Numbered from the stretch's first letter, positions 37,686-47,745 are shown. The stretch: 64,000 nt of DNA from Bacillota bacterium (GCA_021324975.1 JAJPIA010000063.1:1-64000), one strand, 5' to 3'. The notes: generated by a model not told the origin, from the sequence alone. Made by a program: numbers and translations.

Positions 37686-38752
37686 TGGCCGCGATCACGG
37701 CGGAGACCGCGGCCGGGCGGTTGATGCGCCGCGAGATCGAGGAGCAGCCCGAGGTCGTCGCGCGGCTGTACGATCGCGAGCGTCCGGCGATTGCCCGCCT
37801 GGGCCGGTGGCTCCGGCGCCGGGCGCCCGAGACGATCGTGCTGGCGGCGCGCGGGACGTCCGACAACGCCGCGCTCTACGGCCGCTACCTCATCGAGACG
37901 TTGCTCGGGATCCCGGTCTCGCTTGCGGCCCCGTCGGTGCTCACCGTCTACCACGCCCGGCTTCGCCTCCGCCGGTCGCTGGTCATCGGGCTCTCGCAGT
38001 CCGGCGCATCACCGGACATCGTCGAGTTCGTCGAGACCGCGCGACGGTACGGTGCCCGGACCGTCGCCGTGACCAACGAGGCGGGGTCGCCGCTGTCCCA
38101 CGCGGCGCACGACACCGTGCTGCTGCTCACGGGCCGCGAGCGGAGCGTCGCCGCGACCAAGACCTACACGGCACAGCTGACGGCGCTCAGCCTGTTCGTG
38201 GCGGCGGCGTCCGGCCGCGGCCGACTCATGGACGCGCACGCCGGCCTGCCGGACTGCATGGCGCGTACCTTCGAGGCGGACGGCCGCATCCGCGACATCG
38301 CACACCACTGGCGCCGGATCGAGGAGTGCCTCGTGACGTCGCGGGGCTACGACTACGCGACCGCGCGCGAGGCCGCGCTCAAGCTCAAGGAGACGTGTTA
38401 CCTCGTGGCGGAGCCGGTCTCCGCGGCCGACCTGCTGCACGGGCCGATCGCCGTGGTGGACGAGGGCTTTCCGGTCCTGCTCATCGCGCCCCCGGGAGCC
38501 GTGCTGCCGCATCTCACGGCGCTCGCATCGCGGCTGCGGCGCCGGGGCGCAGGCACGCTGATCGTGTCCTCCGACGCGGCCATCCTCCGGCAGGCCGCCA
38601 TCCCGCTCGCGATGCCGGCCGTCCCGGACGAACGCCTCAGTCCGCACGTCTACGTGATACCGCTGCAGCTCCTCGCGTACCACTTGTCGCGGATCCGGGG
38701 ACACGATCCCGACCACCCGCGCGGGCTGCACAAGATCACGCGGGCGCGTTAG
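37685..38752 (+). CDS. SIS-domain protein (GlmS isomerase-domain-like sugar-phosphate aminotransferase/isomerase)
   Basis: MRREIEEQPEVVARL...VLAARGTSDNAALYGRYLIE...IGLSQSGASPDIVEFVETAR...SVAATKTYTAQL. Confidence 0.85.
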   Translation: MAAITAETAAGRLMRREIEEQPEVVARLYDRERPAIARLGRWLRRRAPETIVLAARGTSDNAALYGRYLIETLLGIPVSLAAPSVLTVYHARLRLRRSLVIGLSQSGASPDIVEFVETARRYGARTVAVTNEAGSPLSHAAHDTVLLLTGRERSVAATKTYTAQLTALSLFVAAASGRGRLMDAHAGLPDCMARTFEADGRIRDIAHHWRRIEECLVTSRGYDYATAREAALKLKETCYLVAEPVSAADLLHGPIAVVDEGFPVLLIAPPGAVLPHLTALASRLRRRGAGTLIVSSDAAILRQAAIPLAMPAVPDERLSPHVYVIPLQLLAYHLSRIRGHDPDHPRGLHKITRAR

Positions 38753-39579
38753 CCGTCGCGCGCGGCGAATTCCTCGGCCGCGGCATCCATGCGCACGAAC
38801 ACCGCGCGCTGCGCCGCGAGCGCGTCGATCAATCGTTCCAGGACGAGCATGCGGTGTCCGCGGCCCATCACCTGGGGGTGGAAGGTGTACGTCAGCACCC
38901 CCCAGTCCACCGTCGCGGCCATGTAGCGAAAATCGTCCACCCAGTTGTCGAGCACGTCCCCGCCACGGCGGAGCCCGGGTTGAATCCCGGCGGGGGACCG
39001 CGCGTACTCGAAGTGGGGGTAGTCGTCCAGGGACCAGCTCACCGGCATCTCGATGAGGCGGGTCGCGGCGCCCCAGCGCACGGGGCGGTCCGGTGCGATG
39101 TCGTCGCCCTGCCGCGCCCGGTACGGCAGGCAGTCGTGCGCCATCATGCTGCTGTCGTAGACAAACCCCTGCTCGAGCAAGAGACGCACCGTGTGGGGAC
39201 TGAGGTCCCACGCGGGCGACCGGTAACCCCGCGGGGCGCTGCCCGAGATCCGGCAAATAGCCTCTCTGCCCCGGCGGAGCACCGCGGCCTCGTCCTCGGC
39301 GGAGAGTGTCGCCGGCGGTTCGTGCAGGTACCCATGATGCCCGATCTCGTGTCCCTCCGCGTGCACCCTTCGGCACATCTCGGGGTACGTGTCGACGGTG
39401 TGGCCCGGAATGAACCATGTGGACGCGATACCGCGCCGAGCGAGCAGATCGAGGATGCGTCCCGCGCCGACCACGCCGAACTCGCCACGGGAAATCGCCG
39501 TGGGCGTCACGGCACCGCGCGCGATCCAATTGGAGACCGCGTCGAAGTCGAATGTCAAGCACACGAGATGTCGCGCCAT
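38749..39579 (-). CDS. Polysaccharide deacetylase family protein
   Basis: LTFDFDAVSNW...TWFIPGHTVDTYPEMCRRVHAEGHEIGHHGYLHE...GYRSPAWDLSPHTVRLL. Confidence 0.88.
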   Translation of the reverse strand: MARHLVCLTFDFDAVSNWIARGAVTPTAISRGEFGVVGAGRILDLLARRGIASTWFIPGHTVDTYPEMCRRVHAEGHEIGHHGYLHEPPATLSAEDEAAVLRRGREAICRISGSAPRGYRSPAWDLSPHTVRLLLEQGFVYDSSMMAHDCLPYRARQGDDIAPDRPVRWGAATRLIEMPVSWSLDDYPHFEYARSPAGIQPGLRRGGDVLDNWVDDFRYMAATVDWGVLTYTFHPQVMGRGHRMLVLERLIDALAAQRAVFVRMDAAAEEFAARDG

Positions 39580-39743
39580 GCCTCCCTCCTCCGCCAGCCT
39601 GGCATTCACGCCCGGAGCCACTTATGCGCGGACCGCGCGCGGCCCTGTCGCCCGGCTCAGCAGGATTCCCGCGCCGCCTCCAATATCACGTTCATGAAGC
39701 CCGACGCCCCGAAACCGTAGCGGGCGTGAAGGAGGGGAGATCG

Positions 39744-40160
39744 GTGGCCGATACCATCCGGATCGTGGACTACTATTACATCGAGGCGCCGAACAAGCCG
39801 GGGGAGGGCGCGCAGATGCTGCGCCACCTCGAGGATGCCGGCGTGAATCTTGCGGTGCTGCACGCGTTCCCGAGCGGCCGTCGCACGCAGGTGGACTTCG
39901 TGTCGACGGACGCCGCGGCGCTCAAGCGCGCCGCGAGACCGGCGAAGTGGAAGCTCGTCGGGCCGAAAAAGGCGCTCCTCGTCAACGGCGACGACCGGGT
40001 CGGCGCCTTAACCGGCTACTTCGAGACGCTCGGCGAGGCGGGGGTCAACGTGACCGCGGTGACCGCGATCGCGGCGGGCGCCGGCCGCTTCGGGGCCATC
40101 ATCTGGGTCGACCCGCGCAACGTCCGCCGCGCCGCGCAGTTGCTCGGCGCTTCGTCGTAG
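39744..40160 (+). CDS. ACT-domain protein (GTG start)
   Basis: YYIEAPNKPGEGAQMLRHLEDAGVNLAVLHAFP and second unit VNGDDRVGALTGYFETLGEAGVNVTAVTAIAAG; SD GGAGGGG upstream. Confidence 0.65.
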   Translation: MADTIRIVDYYYIEAPNKPGEGAQMLRHLEDAGVNLAVLHAFPSGRRTQVDFVSTDAAALKRAARPAKWKLVGPKKALLVNGDDRVGALTGYFETLGEAGVNVTAVTAIAAGAGRFGAIIWVDPRNVRRAAQLLGASS

Positions 40161-40226
40161 GCCCGGCACCCGCGCAGCGGCCCGCTGCCTTCCGTGCGCG
40201 TCGCGCGCCGCCGCGACAGGGTGGCG

Positions 40227-40985
40227 CTAGTCGTAGTATTGCGGCGCCTTGCGCAGCGTCGCCCACTGCGCCGGATCGTGCCCGTACACGAGCATCGCCC
40301 GCTCCGCGCGGGCGAGCTCCATGAGACGCCGCGCGCTCGCACGGGCCCGGTCCCGGTCCATGTACACGCCCCAGTTGTCGGTCTCCACGTTCTCCGGGGT
40401 GTAGATGGCGTCGATGGCCAAGATGACCGGGCCCGTCCGCGGCAGGCGCACCAGGACCGACTGGTGGCCGGGCACGTGCCCCGAGGTCTCGAGGAGCCGC
40501 ACGCCCGGGGCGATCTCCGTATCGCCCTCCACCACCTCGTAGCGGAGGTGCGGCAGGTCGAACAGGTCTTGCTGGAAGCGGTCGGAACCGCGCGCGGCTT
40601 CGTAGCACTCGCGCTGGACGAAGATCCGGGCGCGGCCGAAGTCGGCGTGATTCCCGCAGTGGTCGAAGTGAAAGTGCGTGCTCACCAGCACGTCGATGTC
40701 GTCGACCCCGAGGTCGATCTCGCCGAGCCGGTGCGCGATGTCGTCTTCCGGCCGCATCTTGACGGTGAGCACCTTCGCGAACGGCTTACCGCGGTGGGTC
40801 GCGAGCGGGTCCGCGATGTGCTTGCGGTGGATGCCGGTGTCTACCAGCAGATTGCGGCCGTCGTCCGCCTGAATCACGTACCCGACGATGGGAATGTCGA
40901 TCCGGGTGCCATCGCCCGACCCGGGGGTCAGCACGGCACCCTTGTCCACATCGCACCGTCCCAGGTCCAAGATATACAGTCGCAC
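40227..40985 (-). CDS. MBL-fold metallohydrolase (N-acyl homoserine lactonase-like), GTG start
   Basis: YVIQADDGRNLLVDTGIH...STHFHFDHCGNH...ETSGHVPGHQSVLVRLP. Confidence 0.82.
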   Translation of the reverse strand: MRLYILDLGRCDVDKGAVLTPGSGDGTRIDIPIVGYVIQADDGRNLLVDTGIHRKHIADPLATHRGKPFAKVLTVKMRPEDDIAHRLGEIDLGVDDIDVLVSTHFHFDHCGNHADFGRARIFVQRECYEAARGSDRFQQDLFDLPHLRYEVVEGDTEIAPGVRLLETSGHVPGHQSVLVRLPRTGPVILAIDAIYTPENVETDNWGVYMDRDRARASARRLMELARAERAMLVYGHDPAQWATLRKAPQYYD

Positions 40986-41071
40986 GGCCCGCCTCCTTCG
41001 CGCATCGCGGTCAGACCTCGGCAAGGGTGGAGCCAGACACCGGCCGCCCCTGGCGGTGCATCGACACTGCA

Positions 41072-41965
41072 CTATGGACGGCGCAGCGCGGGGTCCAGCG
41101 CCTCCGTGACGCCGTCGCCCACGAAATTGATGGCGAGGATGACGAGCACGATCGCAGTGCCCGGCGCCGTGCTCATCCACCAGGCGGCGTTCAGGTACTC
41201 CCGGCCGGTGTTGAGATCCGCGCCCCACTCCGGGGTGGGCGGATGGACGCCGAAGCCGAGAAAGTTCAACGTCGAGCCCGCGATGATCGCCCAGCCCAAG
41301 GCGGTCGTGGAGAGAACCGCGACCTGGGCCCAGACGTTCGGCAGAATGTGCCGGCCGAGAATCCGCACGGATCCGCAACCGATCGCCCGGGCCGATACCA
41401 CGAACTCGCGCTGCCGGATCGACAGCATGGCCCCGCGCACGAGCCGCGTAAAGGCGGGGATCAGCGACACGCCCACGGCGATCATCACGTTGAGGAGGCC
41501 GGTGCCCAGGATCGTCACCACGACGAGCGCGAGCAGGATGCCCGGAAACGCCAGCATGATATCCATCGCCCGCATCACCGCGCCGTCCACCGCGCCGCCC
41601 GCATACCCCGCGGCGGCGCCGAGTACCACCCCCGCCCCGGCGGCGATACCGATGGCGATCACCGCCGCGAGGCACGTCGGCCGGGCGCCGGCCACGACCC
41701 GGCTGAGCACGTCGCGGCCGAATTGGTCCGTGCCAAGCCAGTGCACCGCGTCAGGCGGGCGCAACCGGTCCATGATGCTGACGCGCTCCGGACTGTACGG
41801 CGCTACCATAGGCCCCGCCGCCGCAAGCGCAAACACCACGAGCAACAGCACGGCGCCGGCGGCCGCGAGGCGGTGGCGGGCGAACCGTCGCCAGGCCCAG
41901 GACGGCCGTCCCGTGGCCGGCGGCGCCGGCGCCGGCGGCGCCGCGGAGGTGGCCTGAACGTTCAC
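41072..41965 (-). CDS. Dipeptide/oligopeptide ABC transporter permease (DppC-like)
   Basis: LGTDQFGRDVLSRVVAGARP...AVDGAVMRAMDIMLAFPGILLALVVV. Confidence 0.9.
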   Translation of the reverse strand: MNVQATSAAPPAPAPPATGRPSWAWRRFARHRLAAAGAVLLLVVFALAAAGPMVAPYSPERVSIMDRLRPPDAVHWLGTDQFGRDVLSRVVAGARPTCLAAVIAIGIAAGAGVVLGAAAGYAGGAVDGAVMRAMDIMLAFPGILLALVVVTILGTGLLNVMIAVGVSLIPAFTRLVRGAMLSIRQREFVVSARAIGCGSVRILGRHILPNVWAQVAVLSTTALGWAIIAGSTLNFLGFGVHPPTPEWGADLNTGREYLNAAWWMSTAPGTAIVLVILAINFVGDGVTEALDPALRRP

Positions 41966-42889
41966 TCAGCCGTACCGCACGCGCGGATCCAGCGCCGCGT
42001 ACGCGACGTCCACGGCGAGGTTGACCAGTAGGTACACGAGCGCCACGACGAGCACGACCCCCTGGATCATGGGGAAGTCCTTGGCCTGAATCGCCCGCAC
42101 CGCGAGCGACCCGAGCCCCTGGCGCCCGAAGATGGTCTCCACGACCACAGCCCCGCTCAACAGGTTGCCCACCTGGAGCCCGAGCAGCGTGACCACGGGG
42201 ATCAAGGCGTTCTTGAGCGCGTGCCGCACCACGACCGCGCCGGCGCGCAGGCCCTTCGCGTACGCCGTCGAGACGTAGGGCTGCCCCAGGGCCTCGAGCA
42301 GGTTCGCGCGGCACAGGCGCGTGATGATCGCGGAAAAGCCCCAGCCGAGGCTCACCGACGGCAGGATGAGCCCGCGGGCGCCGCCCTCGCTGAGCGCGGG
42401 AAGCCACCCCAGGCGCACCGCGAACACGAGAATGAGCAGCACGGAGAGCCAGAAGTTGGGCACCGCCACGCCGAGCACGGAGAAGCCGGTCCCGGCGAGA
42501 TCTATCCAGCTCCCGCGGTACATCGCGCCGATGATGCCGGCACCGAGCCCCACGGTCGCGGCGACGACCATCGTAGCCAGCGCCAGGGTGGCCGTGGCGG
42601 GAAAGACGAGCCCGATCTCCTCCGCCACCCGCCGCTGCGAGATAAAGGAGACGCCCAGATCGCCGTGCACGAGCCGCCAGACAAAGTCCCCGTATTGCAC
42701 CAGCAGCGGCCGATCGAGGCCGAGAGACCGCCGCAGGCTGACGATCTGATCCGGGGTGGCGTCGGTGCCGAACAACATGATCTGCGCCGGATCGCCCGGG
42801 ATGAGGTGCAGGATCAGGAACACGAGCGCGGTGACGCCAAACACAATCGGCAGGCTCGCGAGGAGTCGCCGGCCGATGAATGCGCCCAC
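41966..42889 (-). CDS. Dipeptide/oligopeptide ABC transporter permease (DppB-like)
   Basis: RRLLASLPIVFGVTALVFLILHLIPGDPAQIM...GRQGLGSLAVRAIQAKDFPMIQGVVLVVAL. Confidence 0.9.
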   Translation of the reverse strand: MGAFIGRRLLASLPIVFGVTALVFLILHLIPGDPAQIMLFGTDATPDQIVSLRRSLGLDRPLLVQYGDFVWRLVHGDLGVSFISQRRVAEEIGLVFPATATLALATMVVAATVGLGAGIIGAMYRGSWIDLAGTGFSVLGVAVPNFWLSVLLILVFAVRLGWLPALSEGGARGLILPSVSLGWGFSAIITRLCRANLLEALGQPYVSTAYAKGLRAGAVVVRHALKNALIPVVTLLGLQVGNLLSGAVVVETIFGRQGLGSLAVRAIQAKDFPMIQGVVLVVALVYLLVNLAVDVAYAALDPRVRYG

Positions 42890-42919
42890 CGATCCGCCCC
42901 CGCGCGATCCTCCGCCGGC

Positions 42920-44584
42920 CTACGCGCGCAGCGTGGCGTCGTAGTAGATGGGGAACCCGTTGACGGTGAAGCGGAGCGCCTGCACGCGGTCGCTGGCGTC
43001 GAACACCGCCCGCTGCTGGTAGATCGGGATGACGACCGCCGCCTCCATGACGCGCCGGACGGCCTGGCGGAACGGCGCGATCCGCTTCGAGGGATCGGCC
43101 GTGGCGTTGCCTTTGGTGACCAGCGCGTCTACCTGCGGGTCGCAGTAGTGCATCCAGTTGAAGCCGTGGGTGACCTGGTCGCACGCGTAGAGCGCCCGCA
43201 TCAGGAACGGATCGACGGAATAATAGAAAAAGTCGGCGAGGTTGTGATCGCCGCGGTTGTACGTCTCGGCCACGGTCGGGAAGGACTGTGCGGAGATGTC
43301 CGTCTGGATCCCGACGTCCTGCCACTGCGCCTGGAGCAACTGCGAGATCTGATCGAAGCCGAAGTTGGCGATGTTGATGAACACGAGGCGGAGCGGCCGG
43401 CCGTCCTTCTGGCGGACGCCGCCGGCCCCGATCTTCCATCCGGCTTCCTCCAGGAGGCTCTTGGCCCGGCCGGCATCATATCGGTACATCTTGTCGAGGG
43501 TGGGATCGTAGGACAGCGTCCCGGGGAGGAAGATGTTGTGCGCCGGCTCGTAGATGCCCTTGTACAGGGCTTCGATAATCGCCTCTTGGTTTGTGGCGAA
43601 CTGCAGCGCCTGCCGGACCCGCAGGTCATCGGTCGGCGGGCGCTTGGCGTTCACCATGATGGAGTACGGCATGCCGGTCACCGGCGCCGCGAACACCGTG
43701 TAGCCCGAGGCGTGCTGCAACGCCTGGACGTCGGTCGGCGCCAGGTTTTCCGCGATGAGCACCTCGCCGGTGCGGAGCGCGTTGAATCGCGTCGACGCGT
43801 CGGGGATGATGCGGAACGTGATCTCGGCGAGATGGGGCGATCCCTGGTGGTGGGCCACCGGTGGCGCCCAGTTGTAGTCGGGGTTGGCGACGATCGTCAC
43901 GTGATTGCCGAGGACCCACTCCTGGAACTTGAACGGCCCCGTGCCGACGGGATGCTGGCTCACGCCTTGGTGGCCGTATCGCTTGAGCGCCGTCGGCGAG
44001 ATCGGGGAGAGGCCGGACGTCGCCACGTTGTTGAGAAACGCGCCGTTCGGCTCCTTGAAGACGATCGTCACGACATCGTCGCCGGTCACCTCGGTGTGCG
44101 AGTATGGGCCCAGCGCCGTGATCGCAGATCGCGACTTGGTCTCAGGATTCACGATGTGCTCCAGCGTGGCCTTGACGGCCTCGGCAGTAAACGGCGTGCC
44201 GTCGTGGAACTTGACGTCGCGCCGCAGGTGGAACGTGTACCGCTTCGCGTCCCCCGACACCTCCCAGCGCAGCGCGAGCCCGGGGAAGTATTCCTGCCCC
44301 TGGCGCATCCCCGGGAGATGCCAGATCAGCGGGTCGAAGAGGTTGAGGCTGATGTACCCGCTGGAGATGAGGCCCGACGTCCCGGGGTCGAGCGACTCCG
44401 GGCTCTGCCACATCCCGAACACGAGCCGGCCCTGAGGCGCCGGCGCCGAGGTAGCGGTGCGGGTCCTCGTCGCGCCGAGGAGCGCCGCGCCCCCCGTGCC
44501 GAGCGCGCCGGCAAGCAGAGTTCGCCGCGTCACTCGAGCGCCGGCCGCGCTCGTTGCCGGGCGTGGCGTATGTTGCGTTGTCAC
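42920..44584 (-). CDS. Dipeptide/oligopeptide ABC transporter substrate-binding protein (SBP family 5)
   Basis: TRRTLLAGALGTGGAALLGA signal; LRRDVKFHDGTPFTAEAVKATLEHI. Confidence 0.9.
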   Translation of the reverse strand: MTTQHTPRPATSAAGARVTRRTLLAGALGTGGAALLGATRTRTATSAPAPQGRLVFGMWQSPESLDPGTSGLISSGYISLNLFDPLIWHLPGMRQGQEYFPGLALRWEVSGDAKRYTFHLRRDVKFHDGTPFTAEAVKATLEHIVNPETKSRSAITALGPYSHTEVTGDDVVTIVFKEPNGAFLNNVATSGLSPISPTALKRYGHQGVSQHPVGTGPFKFQEWVLGNHVTIVANPDYNWAPPVAHHQGSPHLAEITFRIIPDASTRFNALRTGEVLIAENLAPTDVQALQHASGYTVFAAPVTGMPYSIMVNAKRPPTDDLRVRQALQFATNQEAIIEALYKGIYEPAHNIFLPGTLSYDPTLDKMYRYDAGRAKSLLEEAGWKIGAGGVRQKDGRPLRLVFINIANFGFDQISQLLQAQWQDVGIQTDISAQSFPTVAETYNRGDHNLADFFYYSVDPFLMRALYACDQVTHGFNWMHYCDPQVDALVTKGNATADPSKRIAPFRQAVRRVMEAAVVIPIYQQRAVFDASDRVQALRFTVNGFPIYYDATLRA

Positions 44585-44694
44585 AGCTCGTCCCTCCCTT
44601 TTGCCCCTCAGGTTCCACGTCCCGCTTGCGAACTCCCTTCACGCGTCCCCTCGCGCTGCGGCCGCGCGGGAGGAAGCAGCGGGGCGCGGGTCTA

Positions 44695-47600
44695 ATGAGG
44701 CGGGCGATCCCGACGCAGTCCACCAGCGAGGAGACGTACCGGACCGTGCCATACCCCCGCAGGCGCGGCCTCATCCTTCGTCAGGGCGTCACGATCGCGC
44801 TCGTGGCGGCTGCGTACGTCGTCACCGGCAAGCTCGGCCTCCGGCTGGCCGCCGTGCATCCGAGCGCGACGCCGGTCTGGGCGCCGACGGGCATCGCGCT
44901 GGCGTCGGTGCTCCTGCTCGGATACCGGGCATGGCCTATCACGTTTGCCGGCGCCTTCTACGTCAACATCACCACGGCCGGCGACCTCTGGACCACGCTC
45001 GGGATCGCCGCGGGGAACACGAGCGAGGCGCTCATGGGCGCGTACCTGATCAACCGCTACGCCCACGGACGCGACGCGTTCGACAGTCCGCGCACCACGC
45101 TCGCCTTCATGCTGTTCGGCGCCGGGGTGGCGCCGGCGGTGAGCGCGACCGCCGGCGTCACGAGCCTCGCGCTCGGCGGGTACGCCTCGTGGCACGCCTA
45201 CCCGGCGATCTGGGCCACGTGGTGGCTCGGCGACATGGCCGGAGCCATGATCGTTGCTCCACTTCTGATCCTGTGGAGCCGGCCGGCGCGCTTGGAGTTG
45301 AGCGGACGCGAGATCGGCGAGCGCGCGCTGTTCCTCGCGATGCTCGCGGCGGTCGCGTGGATCGTCTTCGGCGGCATCTTCCCGTTCTCGTACCTCACGG
45401 TGCCGCTCACGGTCTGGGCCGCGTTTCGTCTCAGCCTCCGGGAAACGTCCACGGTGGTCGTGCTGCTCGCCGGCATTGCGACGGTGGCCACGGTTCACGG
45501 GACGGGTCCGTTTCACACCGTCGGCCCCAACGCGTCGCTTCTGTACCTCGTCGCTTTTATGGGCATTCTCGCGCTCGCGGCGCTTCCGGTCGCAAGCATC
45601 GTATCGGAACGCGCGAGAGTCTCGGAGGCGCTCGCGGACCGCATGCAGGCGGAGCAGGCCGCGCACGCGGCGGCGGAACGAGCCGCGCACCGCCTGGCGC
45701 GGCTGTACGCCGTGAGCGAGGCGCTGTCGGAGGCGATGACGTCCGGGGAGGTGGCGGACGTCATCATCGCCGAGGGCACCCGGATCCTCGGCGCATCGGC
45801 GGCCTCCGTGTACCGCCTGTCCGAGGACGGCGCCGCCCTGGAGTCGCTGCGGCACCACGGTTATCCCGCCGACGTCGTGGAGCACTGGCGGCGCCTACCT
45901 ACGTCCGGGACCTCGCTGGCCGCCGAGGCGGCGAGAACAGGACAGCCGCGGTACCTGCCGTCGCGCGATGCGATGCTCTCGCAGTATCCTGGGTTCCGCG
46001 ACACAGCTCTGCCCCAGGCCGGAGCCCGGGCCGTCGCGCCGCTTCTCGTCGGGCCCAGGACCACGGGCGCCCTGGTCTTCGTGTTCGACGGGCCGAAGGA
46101 GTTCAACGAGGAGGAGCGCGGCCTCATCGTCGCGCTCGCGCACCAGTGCGCGCAGGCGCTGGAACGCTCCCGGCTCTACGAGCGCGAACGCAGGGTCGCC
46201 GAGATGCTGCAGGGCGCGTTCCTTCCGGCCGGGCTCCCCCAGGTGCCCGGCATCCGCGTGCACGCCGCGTATGTCCCCGCGACCGCGACGCCGTCCGTGG
46301 GCGGTGACTGGTACGATGTGTTTCGCCTGTCCGATGGACAAGTCGCACTGTCCGTCGGGGACGTCGTTGGGCACGGCGTCCAGGCCGCCGCGGTGATGGG
46401 GCAGGTGCGACAGTCGATTCGCGCCGCGGCATTGGACGACGCGGAGCCCGCACGGGTGCTCGCGCGGGCGGATCGCGTGCTCAACCTCACCTACGAATTC
46501 GAGGCGATGGCAACTGCGATCTTCGCACGGTTCGACCCCATCGCGCTCACGCTGGAGTACGCCACGGCGGGCCATCCGTCGCCCGTCGTCGCGGACGCGG
46601 ACGGATCGGTGCGGATGCTCGAGGGCGGCGGCCTCCCGCTCGGCTACGCGGGCGACCGCGTCTTTCCGTCGCGAACCGTGCAGCTCGCCCCGAGCACGCT
46701 CCTCGTGCTGTATACGGACGGCATCACCGAATTGACGCGCAATCCCACGGCCGGCCGCGAGCGGCTGCTCGCCGCCGTCGCGCACGCGCACGAGGCCGGG
46801 GCCGAGGATCCCGCCCACAGCATCCTGGCCCAAATCCTCGGCGACGGCTCCGCGCCGGATGACATCGCCATCGTCTCGGCGGCGGTCGACGCCGCTGCGG
46901 TGGCCGAGCTCGACCTCGCCCTGCCCGCGCAGCCCTCCAGCCTGCGGCTCGTCCGCCAAGCGATCCGAAAGCTGGCAGCCGGGCTCGCCCTGAGCGAGGA
47001 CCGGTCTTTCACGCTCAGCGTCGCCGTGGGCGAAGCGGTCAACAACGTCATCGAGCACGCGTACGGGGTCGCGCCTGGAAAGGTTTACGTGCGGGCGCGC
47101 CGTGACGGCGCGTCGCTTCGGGTCGAGGTGGAGGACCGCGGGCAGTGGCGGCCCGCCCGCCCGCAGGGAACAGGCGGGCGCGGCCTCGCGCTGATCGGCG
47201 GGCTCGCGGAACACCTGGAATTGATCGCGGGCTCTACGGGCACCATCATCCGGTTCACCGTTCCGCTCGAGCACCCGCAGGCCGAGGCCATCGGTGCGCC
47301 TCGGGCGGTCTCGCCGCGGCCGCCGCAGCCGCACCAGGTGTCCGCCGGCGCACTGCCGGCGCACCCGACCGACGCGGGGACGCGAGACGGCCGGTTCGAG
47401 GTCCGGCCGGTAGACGGCGTTCCCGTGGTCGACGCGGCCGGCGACATCGACCTGGACAACCTCGGGCGCTTTCTGGCGGCGCTGGAACAGGCCGCCGCCC
47501 AGAGTGAGCACGTCGTCATCGTCAACCTCGAGGGAACCACGTACATCGACAGCCGGGGCGTGCACGCCTTGTTCCAAGCCGGGCAGCGGCTCAAAACGCG

Positions 47601-47745
47601 CCGGCGGGACCTCCTCCTGGTGATCCCCAAAACGTCTCCGCTGCGCGCGATCCTCGCCGTCACCAAGCTGGGCGCGGTGTTGGACATATTTCACACGCTC
47701 GACGAGGCGCTCGCGAGTCCGTTGAGCGGGAACGCCGCGGGATGA
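44695..47745 (+). CDS. MASE1-GAF-PP2C(SpoIIE/RsbU)-HATPase(RsbW)-STAS(RsbV) fusion protein
   Basis: N-terminal TM region (LGLRLAAVHPSATPVWAPTGIALA); GAF; PP2C motifs GGDWYDV, GDVVGHG, ATAGHP, LYTDGITE, DDIAIV; HATPase VGEAVNNVIEHAYG/VEDRGQW/GTGGRGLALI; STAS LEGTTYIDSRGVHALF. Confidence 0.9.
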   Translation: MRRAIPTQSTSEETYRTVPYPRRRGLILRQGVTIALVAAAYVVTGKLGLRLAAVHPSATPVWAPTGIALASVLLLGYRAWPITFAGAFYVNITTAGDLWTTLGIAAGNTSEALMGAYLINRYAHGRDAFDSPRTTLAFMLFGAGVAPAVSATAGVTSLALGGYASWHAYPAIWATWWLGDMAGAMIVAPLLILWSRPARLELSGREIGERALFLAMLAAVAWIVFGGIFPFSYLTVPLTVWAAFRLSLRETSTVVVLLAGIATVATVHGTGPFHTVGPNASLLYLVAFMGILALAALPVASIVSERARVSEALADRMQAEQAAHAAAERAAHRLARLYAVSEALSEAMTSGEVADVIIAEGTRILGASAASVYRLSEDGAALESLRHHGYPADVVEHWRRLPTSGTSLAAEAARTGQPRYLPSRDAMLSQYPGFRDTALPQAGARAVAPLLVGPRTTGALVFVFDGPKEFNEEERGLIVALAHQCAQALERSRLYERERRVAEMLQGAFLPAGLPQVPGIRVHAAYVPATATPSVGGDWYDVFRLSDGQVALSVGDVVGHGVQAAAVMGQVRQSIRAAALDDAEPARVLARADRVLNLTYEFEAMATAIFARFDPIALTLEYATAGHPSPVVADADGSVRMLEGGGLPLGYAGDRVFPSRTVQLAPSTLLVLYTDGITELTRNPTAGRERLLAAVAHAHEAGAEDPAHSILAQILGDGSAPDDIAIVSAAVDAAAVAELDLALPAQPSSLRLVRQAIRKLAAGLALSEDRSFTLSVAVGEAVNNVIEHAYGVAPGKVYVRARRDGASLRVEVEDRGQWRPARPQGTGGRGLALIGGLAEHLELIAGSTGTIIRFTVPLEHPQAEAIGAPRAVSPRPPQPHQVSAGALPAHPTDAGTRDGRFEVRPVDGVPVVDAAGDIDLDNLGRFLAALEQAAAQSEHVVIVNLEGTTYIDSRGVHALFQAGQRLKTRRRDLLLVIPKTSPLRAILAVTKLGAVLDIFHTLDEALASPLSGNAAG

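Noticed and set aside
41910-41945. GGCGGCGCCGGCGCCGGCGGCGCC low-complexity repeat
   Set aside because: Encodes the Pro/Ala-rich N-terminus of DppC; ordinary GC-rich low complexity.
42221-44695. 824-aa plus-strand ORF
   Set aside because: Antisense to the well-supported DppB and SBP genes; R/H/A-rich composition typical of shadow frames in high-GC DNA.
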